Below are positions 1 to 9,390 of a DNA stretch of 64,000 bases, piece after piece. The stretch is from Flavobacteriales bacterium. Its GTDB lineage: Bacteria > Bacteroidota > Bacteroidia > Flavobacteriales > Flavobacteriaceae. The first letter of the stretch is position 1. Each line of letters starts with the position of its first letter. Made by a program: the position numbers and the translations under genes. The stretch spans positions 1-64,000 of the forward strand of contig JALWTX010000022.1 in assembly GCA_026993355.1 (NCBI GenBank), in the 5' to 3' direction. The notes under the pieces are model-generated. The model worked only from the letters and a program-made list of their open reading frames with translations, did no database searches and had not been told where the DNA came from.

Positions 1-60
1 TATTTATCTAAAGTTTGAGAATATAAAATGTAGCAGTAGAACATTTTTGTAAATATGAAA

Positions 61-90
61 AAAGCCGTAAGAAATCAATCCTACGGCTTT
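61..90 (-). terminator. Rho-independent terminator after tRNA-Val
   Basis: A 9-bp perfect stem (61-69 with 82-90) around a 12-nt loop. On the minus strand it is followed by a T run. It lies just downstream of the minus-strand tRNA-Val gene. Confidence 0.8.
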
Positions 91-94
91 TAGT

Positions 95-172
95 TGGTGG
101 GCGATACTGGATTCGAACCAGTGACCCCCTGCTTGTAAGGCAGGTGCTCTGAACCAACTGAGCTAATCGCCC
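95..172 (-). tRNA. tRNA-Val (anticodon UAC)
   Basis: The reverse complement folds as a complete tRNA. It has a 7-bp acceptor stem (GGGCGAT with ATCGCCC), a D arm, an anticodon arm with loop CTTACAA (anticodon TAC, reading GUA-type valine codons), a 5-nt variable region and a T arm with GGTTCGAATCC. The 3' CCA is encoded at 95-97. A consensus promoter lies upstream and a terminator downstream, so it looks like a single-gene unit. Confidence 0.97.
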
Positions 173-227
173 TTATGTTTGCAAGTTTAAAAACGTTTAT
201 CGTTTAATTCCTTTGCGTTTGCGAGTG

Positions 228-258
228 CAAATATACAGCAAGAAATTTAATCTCCAAA
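228..258 (-). promoter_or_regulatory. Bacteroidota-type promoter for tRNA-Val
   Basis: On the minus strand, TTTG (258-255), a 19-nt spacer, then TATATTTG (235-228). This matches the published Bacteroidota consensus TTTG-N19-TAnnTTTG exactly. The predicted start near 221 gives a leader of about 50 nt before the tRNA. Confidence 0.8.
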
Positions 259-316
259 TTTTTTTTTCTGTTTTTTTGGTCAATTTTTCTAATAAATTGA
301 TATTCTGTTTAATAAA

Positions 317-589
317 TTATAATTTTTTTTCTTTCAAAGTTTCGTATAGCCAAGTTAAAGTAAAAGTTGGCACAAAATCCAATCCGGGGACAGCTTCTTC
401 AATAAAATTAATGACGCCACTGACCTGCCCTGTTTTTCCCGGGTACATTTTGGTCATGATCCAATAGGAAAGCGGTGCCCATATTACATCCGAAAATTCA
501 CCAATACCAGGTATAACAAATGAAACCATGCCAATAGCATCAAAAAATAAACTAAGCATTAGTTTGGTCAAATTAATTTTCCTACTCAT
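317..589 (-). CDS. Small conserved-looking membrane protein, function unknown
   Basis: A 90-residue protein with hydrophobic stretches around residues 8-30 and 35-47 and a Gly/Pro-rich segment (VIPGIGEFSD). I do not recognise a family; it resembles unnamed small membrane proteins of flavobacteria. Its ATG overlaps the end of msrA by 8 nt (ATGAGTAG), which implies one transcript and translational coupling. Whether it helps methionine-sulfoxide repair is unknown. No terminator is evident just after it. Confidence 0.6.
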   Translation of the reverse strand: MSRKINLTKLMLSLFFDAIGMVSFVIPGIGEFSDVIWAPLSYWIMTKMYPGKTGQVSGVINFIEEAVPGLDFVPTFTLTWLYETLKEKKL

Positions 590-1130
590 CTTTTAACTTA
601 TTTTTAAAATGTTTTCTGAATTTTTCCAATTTAGGTAACACTACATATTGGCAGTAAGGATTTTCCGGATGCTTAGCCAAATAGTTTTTATGATAATCTT
701 CTGCTTCATAAAACTCAGTAGCCGGAACCACTTCTGTCACAATGTATTGATCAAAAACATCCGACTCATTTAAAAATTTTATATAAGCCTTGGCGAGTTC
801 TTTTTGTTTTTCATTGGTGTAAAAAATTGCCGAACGGTATTGCGTTCCTACATCATTACCTTGCCGGTTTAATGTCGTAGGATCATGTGTAGCAAAAAAT
901 ACTTGTAATAATTCTTCATAGCTTACTTCAGAAGGGTCGTAAATTATTTTGACAGCTTCTGCATGTCCGGTAGCTCCGGTTGATACTTGTTCATACGTCG
1001 GGTTAGGCCGTTTGCCACCGGTATAGCCGGGGACCACGCTTTTAACACCTTTCATTTCTTTAAAAATGGCTTCGGTACACCAAAAACATCCACCGGCAAA
1101 AATGGCTGTTTCTTGAGAAGTTTGATTCAT
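582..1130 (-). CDS. msrA: Peptide-methionine (S)-S-oxide reductase MsrA
   Basis: Reduces the S epimer of methionine sulfoxide in proteins and free methionine, using thioredoxin-type electrons. The GCFWC active-site motif sits at residues 14-18, with nucleophile Cys15. The family segments for glycine-rich binding (VVPGYTGG) and HDPT (ATHDPTTLNRQG) are intact, and the length of about 182 aa is normal. An in-frame ATG lies 14 codons upstream at 1172. However, a near-consensus promoter (1177-1208) would start transcription at about 1170, so I chose the ATG at 1130. No MsrB domain is fused. The downstream small membrane gene overlaps its stop codon. Confidence 0.95.
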   Translation of the reverse strand: MNQTSQETAIFAGGCFWCTEAIFKEMKGVKSVVPGYTGGKRPNPTYEQVSTGATGHAEAVKIIYDPSEVSYEELLQVFFATHDPTTLNRQGNDVGTQYRSAIFYTNEKQKELAKAYIKFLNESDVFDQYIVTEVVPATEFYEAEDYHKNYLAKHPENPYCQYVVLPKLEKFRKHFKNKLKDE

Positions 1131-1176
1131 AAAAGTGAAATTTAAAATAATTGAAATAAATAAAATTTTCATAAAG

Positions 1177-1208
1177 CAAAATTAGCAACAATAATGCCAG
1201 TAAACAAA
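1177..1208 (-). promoter_or_regulatory. Bacteroidota-type promoter for msrA
   Basis: Minus strand: TTTG (1208-1205), a 20-nt spacer, TAATTTTG (1184-1177). The predicted start near 1170 leaves a leader of about 40 nt before the ATG at 1130 and argues against the upstream in-frame ATG. Confidence 0.6.
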
Positions 1209-1410
1209 GATTAAAGGGGACGATATGAAAAAAAATGCTTTTAAAATTCATTATTAATAAAACAGGAGACCTAATCCAATAAGTTTCATCTAAGGTTTTT
1301 GCTCCTAATATTAATGTGCAAGATAAAGAACAAATAACAGGTCTTAATTGTTTTATTTTTGTTATTTTTGAAGCATTCCAAAAACATTAACTTTATCAAA
1401 TTTTAAATAT

Positions 1411-3639
1411 ATGAGTGATAAAAAACAAACTATAATATGGACTAAAGTAGATGAAGCACCTGCTTTAGCTACGTATTCGTTATTGCCGATTGTCAAAGCT
1501 TTTGTCAAAGCTGCCGGTGTCAATGTTGATACGAAAGATATTTCATTGGCGGGTCGAACTTTGGCAAATTTCCCCGACTATCTAAAAAAGGAGCAACAAA
1601 AGCCGGATGATTTGGCTTATTTAGGTAAGCTAACCCAAAGTCCCGATGCTAATATTATCAAATTACCCAATATTAGCGCCTCTATTCCGCAGTTACAAGC
1701 GGCTATAAAAGAATTGCAAGAGAAGGGTTATAACTTACCCGATTTTCCTGAAGAACCAAAAACTGAAGAAGAAAAGGCTTTGCGTCAACGTTTTGCCAAA
1801 TTATTAGGAAGTGCGGTCAATCCTGTTTTACGACAAGGAAATTCTGACCGGCGTGCGGCTGAAAGTGTGAAAAAATTTGCCCAAAAAAATCCGCATAAAA
1901 TGATGAAACCTTGGCCAAAAGATTCTAAAACACATGTCGCACATATGCAAGCGGATGATTTTTACGGTAATGAAAAATCAGTGGTTGTTCCGGCGGAAAC
2001 CGATTTCAAAATCGTTTTAAAAACGCCCAATGGCGAAGTGGTCCTTAAAGATGATTTGCATGCACAAAAAGATGAAGTATTGGATATGACTTTTATGAAT
2101 ACCCAAGCTTTGCAAGATTTTTATAAAGAACAAATCAAAGATGCTAAAGACAAAGACGTTTTATTTTCATTACATCTGAAAGCTACCATGATGAAGGTTT
2201 CCGACCCCATTATGTTTGGTTATGCCGTTAAAGAATACTATAAAGACGTTTTAGAAAAATACGCCGATGTTTTAGATAAAATTGGTTTTAATCCGAATAA
2301 TGGACTGGCGGATTTATACAAGCGTATTCAAAAACTTCCGGAAGCAGAACGTAAAGCTATTGAAGCAGACATTCAAAAAGTTTATGAAAAGCAAGCAGCT
2401 TTAGCCATGGTCGATTCTGATAAAGGAATTACCAATTTACACTTGCCAAACAAAGTTATTATTGATGCTTCCATGCCGGTGGTAATCAGAGATGGTGGGC
2501 GCATGTGGAATACCAAAGGCGAATTGCAAGATACCAAAGCTGTCATTCCGGACCGTGCTTATGCCGGTTTTTATCAAGTTGTGATTGAAGATGCACAAAA
2601 ACATGGTGCTTTTGACCCTGCTACCATGGGAACCGTGCAAAATGTTGGGCTGATGGCACAAAAAGCCGAAGAATACGGCTCGCATCCGACAACTTTTGAA
2701 ATTCCTGAAAGCGGCACAGTTGAAGTTATTGATGCACAAGGCAATGTTTTAAGCCAACATGAAGTGCAAAAAGGTGATATTTGGCGTATGGCACGCACCA
2801 AGGATATTCCCATTCAAGATTGGGTCAAACTAGTCGTTAATCGTGCTAGGGCCACCGGTTATCCTGCGGTATTCTGGCTAGATAAAAACCGTGCTCATGA
2901 TGCACAATTGATTAAAAAAGTAGAAAAATACTTAAAAAATCATGATACGAATGGATTGGAAATACATATTATGTCACCCGAAGAGGCCATGCGTTTTACT
3001 TTAGATAGAGTTAGAAAAGGAGAAAATACCATTTCAGTAACAGGAAATGTTTTACGGGATTACCTTACAGATCTCTTTCCTATTTTAGAACTGGGTACCA
3101 GTGCCCGTATGTTGTCTATAGTTCCTCTATTAGCCGGCGGTGGCTTATTTGAAACCGGTGCTGGTGGTTCTGCACCTAAACATGTTCAACAATTTTTAGA
3201 AGAAGGACACTTGCGTTGGGATTCATTGGGCGAATTTTTAGCTTTGATGTCCTCATTAGAATTTTTAGGTAATAAATATAATAATCAAAAAGCCAAAGTA
3301 ATGTCAAAAGCTTTGGATAAAGCCATTGGCGACTATCTGGAAAACAAACGATCTCCCGGACGTAAAGTTGGTCAACTGGATAACCGTGGTTCGCATTTTT
3401 ATCTGGCACAATATTGGGCAAAAGCTTTGGCTGACCAAAATGACGACCAAGAACTTAAAGAAAAATTTACACCGGTTGCCAAAGCTTTATTTGATAATGA
3501 AGACAAAATTTTGAAAGAGATTGCTGCCGCCGAAGGTAAGCCGACAGATATTGGTGGATATTACTTGCCGGATGATAAAAAAGCAGAAGCAGCTATGCGT
3601 CCCAGTGCTACTTTTAATAAAATAATTAATACACTATAA
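1411..3639 (+). CDS. icd: NADP-dependent isocitrate dehydrogenase, monomeric type
   Basis: Oxidative decarboxylation of isocitrate to 2-oxoglutarate in the TCA cycle, producing NADPH. The 742-aa length and sequence are those of the monomeric IDH family rather than the dimeric one. Recognisable family segments are the N-terminal [20 protein letters not shown], the substrate-site region [14 protein letters not shown] (about residue 135) and the C-terminal [18 protein letters not shown]. The gene stands alone. Two overlapping -7-like TATTTTTG sites (1354-1361 and 1363-1370) lie upstream and a hairpin terminator follows. No sign of transfer or damage. Confidence 0.97.
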   Translation: MSDKKQTIIWTKVDEAPALATYSLLPIVKAFVKAAGVNVDTKDISLAGRTLANFPDYLKKEQQKPDDLAYLGKLTQSPDANIIKLPNISASIPQLQAAIKELQEKGYNLPDFPEEPKTEEEKALRQRFAKLLGSAVNPVLRQGNSDRRAAESVKKFAQKNPHKMMKPWPKDSKTHVAHMQADDFYGNEKSVVVPAETDFKIVLKTPNGEVVLKDDLHAQKDEVLDMTFMNTQALQDFYKEQIKDAKDKDVLFSLHLKATMMKVSDPIMFGYAVKEYYKDVLEKYADVLDKIGFNPNNGLADLYKRIQKLPEAERKAIEADIQKVYEKQAALAMVDSDKGITNLHLPNKVIIDASMPVVIRDGGRMWNTKGELQDTKAVIPDRAYAGFYQVVIEDAQKHGAFDPATMGTVQNVGLMAQKAEEYGSHPTTFEIPESGTVEVIDAQGNVLSQHEVQKGDIWRMARTKDIPIQDWVKLVVNRARATGYPAVFWLDKNRAHDAQLIKKVEKYLKNHDTNGLEIHIMSPEEAMRFTLDRVRKGENTISVTGNVLRDYLTDLFPILELGTSARMLSIVPLLAGGGLFETGAGGSAPKHVQQFLEEGHLRWDSLGEFLALMSSLEFLGNKYNNQKAKVMSKALDKAIGDYLENKRSPGRKVGQLDNRGSHFYLAQYWAKALADQNDDQELKEKFTPVAKALFDNEDKILKEIAAAEGKPTDIGGYYLPDDKKAEAAMRPSATFNKIINTL

Positions 3640-3666
3640 TTATTTCATGACTTTATAATAAAAATG

Positions 3667-3688
3667 AGGCGACCGAATCAGGTCGCCT
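3667..3688. terminator. Bidirectional terminator between icd and the YeiH-type gene
   Basis: An 8-bp perfect stem (AGGCGACC with GGTCGCCT) around a 6-nt loop, with a T-rich stretch on the right and an A-rich stretch on the left. It lies between convergent genes and can serve both. Confidence 0.8.
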
Positions 3689-3718
3689 ATTTTATTACAT
3701 TATAATTTTTAAATATCT

Positions 3719-5224
3719 TTACTTCGTAACCGGTGGTAGCATACCGTGATGGAACAAATAAGCTACTGCATAAGCCAAAGGGGCTATTATAGCAAACAAT
3801 GCCAAAGCATACAATATGGCCAAACGTCCCATGCCTTTCAATTTGCTGAAATCAGTGATAACACCTATGCTTAAAAAGGTGAGCATAAACATTAGTTTTC
3901 TATAAGGCCCTTGTACAATGTGTCCACCAAATTTGGCACTTGGTACAACCTCAGGAAAGAAATACATAATGGCTAAATAAATCAACCAAACCAACATATA
4001 AGCCATTACAAATTTAGGCAAGCGGAACCAAATTTCAGATTTAGGGATTTTTTCTTGATCTTTTTTCCGGTCAACATTTCTAACCCAAATGATAGCTAAT
4101 ACAAAAGACCAAATGCCGATAAAAATATCGATCCAAATTTTAGTTAAAAGAGCGGCACTTAAAATCCAACCTTCTTCCCACTGTTCTCCGGTTTGTTTCA
4201 GGTGTTTAGAAATCATCAATTGATCTAAAATAGCGCCGGCTGCAGCATCGGCACCATCCGTTTTTACGGTCATCCCCATGGCTGCTCCATTTACAATAGG
4301 TTCATTTGGTGACAGATGTGTAAGTGCAGGTGGAAGGGCAACCAGTTCGAGCATGGCAAAAATTAATATGAGGGATGAAACAGCAATAGGAATAATTGGT
4401 TTAGCCTTTATAGCACCTGCTGTAGCAATGGAGGCAGAGACCCCACAAATAGAAATGCCGGATGATAATACGGCCGCTGAAGAACGGTTCAATTTAAAAT
4501 ATTTTCGTCCTATATAATACACAATAGGCCAAAATAAAAGATAGGCCACAAAGGCAGCCGCTGCACCGGCAAGGGCCAGCTCGTAAGTAAAGCCGGCAGC
4601 TTTCATGGTCATCATGCCCAATTTTATACCTAAAAGAACAATACCTGTTTTGATAAACCACTCGGGCTTAGCAGCTTCTTTTATTTTTGAGGCAAAATTT
4701 TTCATGAAATTACCGATAACCAAACCAATAATTAAAGCCAACAGATAGGAGGCGCCGCCACCTAGTTGTAATCCCCAGCTCAGGTTGTACTCTTTAAAAT
4801 AATTATGTTTTTTTACCATGGCATTAATGGCGGATAGATGTGCTTCATGTCCGGCAATCCATGCCAACCATGTAAGAAAGAAAATAATAGTGAAGCCATA
4901 TAAGTATTTCCGTACATTTAGTTTTTGAAAGTAGGCCCCCAAACCTGTCAGAAAAGCGAAAACGAGATAAGTAATAAATAAGGATAAGAGGGGATGTAAT
5001 GAATGATAATGGGTAGAGGAAGTTTTAAGTAATTTATGCCAAGAAAAATCTTGCATTAAATTAGTCCATTCCCATGTTTTTGGTTTAGCAATCCAGCCAA
5101 CGATATCTAAACCCCAGATACTGAGTAAGCCTAAACCAAAGAAAAAAAGGCCGAGCCAGGCCGACCACCAATCTTCTGTTGAAAACATTCCTTGCGTCCA
5201 TTTTTTGTTTAATTGTTGTGTCAT
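3719..5224 (-). CDS. YeiH/UPF0324-type putative sulfate exporter
   Basis: A polytopic inner-membrane protein of 501 aa of the YeiH (Cons_hypoth698) family, which is annotated by analogy as a sulfate exporter; the substrate is unproven here. An N-terminal extension of about 150 residues with 3-4 hydrophobic segments precedes the usual core, which is longer than the common 330-350 aa form. The core shows the family signatures LGIKLGMMTMKAAG, SSGISICGVSASIATAGAI and VKTDGADAAAGAI. It is last in an apparent three-gene minus-strand operon with two small genes. Confidence 0.85.
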   Translation of the reverse strand: MTQQLNKKWTQGMFSTEDWWSAWLGLFFFGLGLLSIWGLDIVGWIAKPKTWEWTNLMQDFSWHKLLKTSSTHYHSLHPLLSLFITYLVFAFLTGLGAYFQKLNVRKYLYGFTIIFFLTWLAWIAGHEAHLSAINAMVKKHNYFKEYNLSWGLQLGGGASYLLALIIGLVIGNFMKNFASKIKEAAKPEWFIKTGIVLLGIKLGMMTMKAAGFTYELALAGAAAAFVAYLLFWPIVYYIGRKYFKLNRSSAAVLSSGISICGVSASIATAGAIKAKPIIPIAVSSLILIFAMLELVALPPALTHLSPNEPIVNGAAMGMTVKTDGADAAAGAILDQLMISKHLKQTGEQWEEGWILSAALLTKIWIDIFIGIWSFVLAIIWVRNVDRKKDQEKIPKSEIWFRLPKFVMAYMLVWLIYLAIMYFFPEVVPSAKFGGHIVQGPYRKLMFMLTFLSIGVITDFSKLKGMGRLAILYALALFAIIAPLAYAVAYLFHHGMLPPVTK

Positions 5225-5234
5225 AATAATTGGT

Positions 5235-5477
5235 TTATAAGGTAAAAATTAGTTGTTTGTTGAAGTAATGCGGCATATACTGTCGCATCCAATGAGGAAA
5301 ATTGTCAAAATCAAAATAGTAAGAGACTTTTATTTGCCCTTTGATATTTTGTTGTTGCAAATATTTTTTTATTTGCTCATCCAGTTCTTTGAGCTCAGAC
5401 GATTCAAATCTTACTTCTTTATTTTGTGCAATCCATTTCAAACCTTTGAAATATAAGGCAAGTTCAAAATTTCTCAT
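5235..5477 (-). CDS. Hypothetical 80-aa soluble protein in the YeiH operon
   Basis: A small protein with a charged helical middle (ELKELDEQIKKYLQQQ) and an aromatic C-terminal half. No signal peptide or membrane segment. I do not recognise a domain. Its ATG overlaps the stop of the upstream small membrane gene by 4 nt (ATGA type) and it ends 10 nt before the transporter start, so it probably belongs to the same transcript. An accessory role is only an inference. Confidence 0.6.
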   Translation of the reverse strand: MRNFELALYFKGLKWIAQNKEVRFESSELKELDEQIKKYLQQQNIKGQIKVSYYFDFDNFPHWMRQYMPHYFNKQLIFTL

Positions 5478-5632
5478 TTCAAAATAAAATTATTGATTAA
5501 AATGCCTAAAATGGTCAATCCTACGATTGCCAACAAAATACTGCCAATAATGAGTTTGCTTTCCCAATTTTCCCAGGGCTCAGGATGGGTAAATAATTCT
5601 TCAATTTCCGGATTTAATTTTGTTTGTTTCAT
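5474..5632 (-). CDS. Small single-pass membrane protein in the YeiH operon
   Basis: A 52-residue protein with a soluble acidic N-terminus (about 25 aa, ELFTHPEPWENWESK) followed by one membrane segment (LIIGSILLAIVGLTILGILI). An in-frame ATG 14 codons upstream would add a Lys/Phe-rich stretch; I prefer the ATG at 5632 because the remaining sequence is compact. It overlaps the next gene by 4 nt. Small membrane proteins encoded with transporters are often subunits or modulators, but nothing in the sequence shows this directly. Confidence 0.55.
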   Translation of the reverse strand: MKQTKLNPEIEELFTHPEPWENWESKLIIGSILLAIVGLTILGILINNFILK

Positions 5633-5845
5633 ACAATTTAATTTTGTCTTAAAAGTAAATTTTAAAAAACTCAATAAAACTGATAAAAATCACTAAATTG
5701 CGCTTAATTAAAAAATGCATTTTCATTTAACTTTTTGTAAAATCTTTATTTGGTTGATAATTAAGCGTTTAAAAGCGATCATTAGTTCTTATTTAGAAAC
5801 TATAAAAATTTAGTATTTTTGTCATGGGCATTCTAAATAATAATT

Positions 5846-6256
5846 ATGCAAAAAATAACCTATGATTTAAGAGAAATAGATCAGGCAGCTGACTTTTTAC
5901 TTCGACATACCAAAAATAAAATCATTTTATTTGATGCGCCTATGGGTAGTGGTAAAACTACACTTATAAAGGCGCTGGCCAAACAATTGGGGGCATTAGA
6001 CGAAGCAAATTCGCCGACCTTTTCTATTGTAAATGAATATAAATTACCCAACGGTAAAATTTATCATTTCGATTTATACCGGTTAAAAGATTTTTATGAA
6101 GCTTTGGATTTTGGCATTGAAGAATATTTAGATCAGCCTCAAGCTTATATTTTTATAGAATGGCCGGATATAATTGAAGAAATTTTGCCAACAGATTCCC
6201 AAAAAATTCGTATTATTGTTAATGAAAACGATTCCAGAGAATTGCAAATTTTATAA
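5846..6256 (+). CDS. tsaE: tRNA threonylcarbamoyladenosine biosynthesis ATPase TsaE
   Basis: The ATPase partner of TsaB and TsaD in making t6A37 in ANN-decoding tRNAs. The 136-aa length is typical. Walker A is at residues 31-41 (APMGSGKTTLI), the switch-like SPTFSIVNEY follows at about 57-66, then HFDLYRL and FIEWPD near the C-terminus, all diagnostic of TsaE. A TATTTTTG -7-like element lies at 5814-5821. ald starts 2 nt after its stop, so tsaE is the first gene of a plus-strand operon. Confidence 0.95.
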   Translation: MQKITYDLREIDQAADFLLRHTKNKIILFDAPMGSGKTTLIKALAKQLGALDEANSPTFSIVNEYKLPNGKIYHFDLYRLKDFYEALDFGIEEYLDQPQAYIFIEWPDIIEEILPTDSQKIRIIVNENDSRELQIL

Positions 6257-6258
6257 GT

Positions 6259-7449
6259 ATGTTAAAACCCTATTCCAAAGATATTTTACTTCCACAAGAA
6301 GAACGATTAGCCATTCAATACAGAAAAAGTGAATTACAAATAGGGATACCGAAAGAAATAAGATTGCAAGAGAAACGTATCTGTTTAACGCCGGATGCCG
6401 TTGGAACCTTGGTGGCGCATGGTCATAAAATTATTATGGAAAGCGGTGCCGGTGAAGGGGCCAATTTTTCTGATCAGGATTATGCCGAAATGGGTGCGCG
6501 TATTACCTATGATACCGAGGAAGTTTTTAAAAGTCAAATTGTTTTAAAAGTCGAACCGCCTGATATGAAGGAGGTTGGGTATTTGCAACCCGAATCGATT
6601 ATTATTTCGGCATTACAAATAAAAACACAACGTAAGGAACTCCTACAAAAATTATTTGAAAAAAAAATAACTGCTATTGCTTATGAATTTTTAAAAGATG
6701 AGCAAGGTTCCTTTCCTATTGTCCGTGCACAAAGTGAAATTGCCGGCACGGCTTCTATCTTAATAGCTGCCGAATTATTGACCAAAGCCTTGGTGGGCAA
6801 AAATCTTTTATTGGGTAATATCAGCGGGGTTGCACCTGCAAATGTGGTTATACTAGGTGCAGGAACAGTTGGAGAATTTGCCACAAAAACAGCCTTAGGA
6901 TTGGGAGCTTCCGTCAAGGTATTTGACAATTCGGTTACACGCTTAAGACGCCTTAAAACACTTTTAAGTAATCAAGTTTATACCTCAACTATTAATCCCA
7001 ATGTTATTTTAGATGCCTTACAACGGGCTGATGTGGTTATTGGTGCAATCAGAGGAAAATCGCGGACGCCAATTGTCATCACCGAACCTATGATACAAAT
7101 GATGCAAGAGGGGTCGGTTTTTATTGATGTCAGCATTGACCGTGGCGGTGTCAGTGAAACCTCTGAGGTTACGACACATTCTAATCCGATTGTGGTCAAA
7201 CATGGTGTGGTCCATTACGGTGTTCCTAATATTCCGGCCCGGTATGCAAGAACTGCCAGTTTGTCGTTGAGTAATATTTTTTTACATTACTTATTAGATA
7301 TTGGCGAAAAAGGTGGTATTGATGATGCCGCCCGTTTTAACAGAGGATTGCGTAACGGCATCTATATTTATAAAGGCATTTTAACCAATAAAACAGTGGG
7401 TGAGTGGTTTGGGTTAAGTTTTAAAGATATAAATCTTTTCTTTATTTAG
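6259..7449 (+). CDS. ald: Alanine dehydrogenase
   Basis: NAD-dependent interconversion of alanine with pyruvate and ammonia. The N-terminal AlaDh/PNT domain (IGIPKEIRLQEKRICLTP, about residues 27-45) is followed by the NAD-binding Rossmann core VVILGAGTVGEFA around residues 196-208 and the C-terminal VPNIPARYARTASLSLSN. The 396-aa length fits alanine dehydrogenase rather than a transhydrogenase alpha subunit, and no beta-subunit gene is nearby. It sits 2 nt after tsaE and 8 nt before the SpoIIM-family gene. Confidence 0.93.
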   Translation: MLKPYSKDILLPQEERLAIQYRKSELQIGIPKEIRLQEKRICLTPDAVGTLVAHGHKIIMESGAGEGANFSDQDYAEMGARITYDTEEVFKSQIVLKVEPPDMKEVGYLQPESIIISALQIKTQRKELLQKLFEKKITAIAYEFLKDEQGSFPIVRAQSEIAGTASILIAAELLTKALVGKNLLLGNISGVAPANVVILGAGTVGEFATKTALGLGASVKVFDNSVTRLRRLKTLLSNQVYTSTINPNVILDALQRADVVIGAIRGKSRTPIVITEPMIQMMQEGSVFIDVSIDRGGVSETSEVTTHSNPIVVKHGVVHYGVPNIPARYARTASLSLSNIFLHYLLDIGEKGGIDDAARFNRGLRNGIYIYKGILTNKTVGEWFGLSFKDINLFFI

Positions 7450-7457
7450 CAACGGCG

Positions 7458-8438
7458 ATGCGGGAAGTTATTTTCATAAAAAAAAATAAAGAAAAGTGGG
7501 CAGAATATGAAAGATTTTTGCAACAACCACAGCCGGTAGATCCCATGGATCTGACCCATATTTATTTAGATTTGACTGATGATTTATCTTATGCCAAAAC
7601 CTATTATCCGCAAAGTCAGCTTATACCATATTTGAATGATTTATCCGGATTAGCGCATCGAAAAATTTATAAAACCAAAAAAGAAAGCGGCAGTGCCATC
7701 AAAAGGTTTTATCTGCACGATTTTCCGTTGATGTTTTATCAGTACCGTTCTTATTTATTAATTGCATTTTTACTTTTTATGCTTTTTGCTCTCATTGGCT
7801 GGTTTTCGACCGGACAGAATTCAGATTTTGCCCGCTTAATTTTGGGTGATGCCTATATGGATATGACTTTGGACAATATTCAAAAGGGTGACCCGTTGGC
7901 CGTTTATAAACAAGCCAACGAAGCCGATATGTTTTTAGGGATAACTATCAACAATATAAAGGTGGCGTTGTATACTTTTATGATGGGCTTGCTTTTCGGT
8001 ATTGGGACGCTTTATTATTTAATGCAAAATGCCATTATGTTAGGCGCTTTTCAACGATTTTTTTTTGATAAAAACTTAGGGTGGACCTCTGTCAAAACAA
8101 TATGGTTGCACGGGACTATTGAAATATCAGTGATTATTGTTGCCGCTGCCGCCGGATTTATTTTAGCAAGTGGTATTTTGATGCCTGGCACTTATACTCG
8201 CCTACAATCTTTCAGGCAAAAAGCCCGTGATGGCCTTAAAGTGATGATTAGTACCATTCCTTTTTTTATCATCGCCGGTTTTTTAGAAGGATTTATAACA
8301 CGCCATACCGACATGCCAGATTGGTTGGCAGTATTTATTATTATTAGTTCTTTAAGTCTTATAATTTTTTATTACTTGATTTTACCGGTAAAAATTCATC
8401 AGCAAAAAATACAACAAAAATTAGCAAATTATGATTAA
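7458..8438 (+). CDS. SpoIIM/DUF95-family integral membrane protein
   Basis: A 326-aa polytopic membrane protein. A soluble N-terminus of about 95 residues precedes several membrane helices. Family features include NNIKVALYTFMMGLLFGIGT and LHGTIEISVIIVAAAAGF (the conserved HG-x-x-E motif). In non-sporulating Bacteroidota this family is usually encoded with DUF4129 and MoxR/DUF58 genes; its function there is unknown. It overlaps the next gene by 8 nt. Confidence 0.85.
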   Translation: MREVIFIKKNKEKWAEYERFLQQPQPVDPMDLTHIYLDLTDDLSYAKTYYPQSQLIPYLNDLSGLAHRKIYKTKKESGSAIKRFYLHDFPLMFYQYRSYLLIAFLLFMLFALIGWFSTGQNSDFARLILGDAYMDMTLDNIQKGDPLAVYKQANEADMFLGITINNIKVALYTFMMGLLFGIGTLYYLMQNAIMLGAFQRFFFDKNLGWTSVKTIWLHGTIEISVIIVAAAAGFILASGILMPGTYTRLQSFRQKARDGLKVMISTIPFFIIAGFLEGFITRHTDMPDWLAVFIIISSLSLIIFYYLILPVKIHQQKIQQKLANYD

Positions 8439-9390
8439 AATTAATAAACAACGAAATTTAGATACTATAATTGAAGATAGCTTCAAATTTTTTAAAGAAA
8501 ATGTCAAAGAATTAATCAAAATTATTTGGACACAAAATAGCTTAATTATCTTAGGTTTACTGATTAGTTATTTTTTGTATTATTACTATTATTTTGGTTC
8601 CTTTAATCAAATGATAAATTTTGAATCGGGCACTGCTAAAATGAATTTTGAATTAATGTCAGTTAAGTTCTTGCTTGTATTTTCAGCCATGTTATTGTTT
8701 TCATTTATTTTTTTTCCCCGGTTTATAGCAGCCGTTGCAGCTTATATGCAACTTTATGATCAGAATAATGGCCAAGTTGATCCGGATGCAGTCAAAAAAT
8801 TTGTCAACCAAAAATTTTGGGGACTTATAGCCCTAAGCCTTCTTTTGGCTATTTCATTATTTATTTTAGTTTTATTCATTGTATTGGTAGCAGTCGGTTT
8901 GGTTAAATTGGGTTCTGCCGGCATATTCTTGATTTTTGCCATGGTTCTTCCTTTAATACTTTACCTGATTGTCTATCTTTCTCTGGTTTATTATGTTTAT
9001 ATTTTTGAAAATAAAGGTTTTATCGATACTTTTAAAGCAACTTACCATTATTTAAAACATCGTTTTTGGTTTAGTTTTGGCGTTATTTTTATTATGGGAC
9101 TTATTGTTTCATTGATTGGTGCTGTACTAAATGCACCAATTAGTATTTATATTATGATTAAAACCATGGGAATTATTCAAAAATCCGGAACAATGACCGC
9201 AGTTTCTGCTCAAAGTGATATGGTTGTTGCTTTTTTAGGGCTGCTGTCATTTGCCGCTCAGTTGATATTACGGATATTAACGGTTATTTCGATGGTCTTT
9301 TTGTATTATAGTTTAAGAGAGTATCATACCGGCGAAAGTTTGTATGAAGAAATAGACCAAATAGGTAGGCATGAAGATAATCATAATTAA
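8431..9390 (+). CDS. Hypothetical polytopic membrane protein in the SpoIIM operon
   Basis: 319 aa, with about six hydrophobic segments after an amphipathic N-terminus (RNLDTIIEDSFKFFKENVKELIK). The arrangement resembles glycerophosphodiesterase-type membrane-domain proteins, but I see no catalytic motif. It overlaps both neighbours (8 nt upstream, 20 nt downstream), so it is almost certainly co-translated with the SpoIIM and DUF4129 proteins and may form a membrane complex with them. Confidence 0.7.
   Translation: MIKINKQRNLDTIIEDSFKFFKENVKELIKIIWTQNSLIILGLLISYFLYYYYYFGSFNQMINFESGTAKMNFELMSVKFLLVFSAMLLFSFIFFPRFIAAVAAYMQLYDQNNGQVDPDAVKKFVNQKFWGLIALSLLLAISLFILVLFIVLVAVGLVKLGSAGIFLIFAMVLPLILYLIVYLSLVYYVYIFENKGFIDTFKATYHYLKHRFWFSFGVIFIMGLIVSLIGAVLNAPISIYIMIKTMGIIQKSGTMTAVSAQSDMVVAFLGLLSFAAQLILRILTVISMVFLYYSLREYHTGESLYEEIDQIGRHEDNHN

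Noticed and set aside
1060-1251. Minus-strand 63-aa frame overlapping the msrA start
   Set aside because: Hydrophobic by chance from AT-rich DNA; overlaps the msrA promoter and coding start in another frame.
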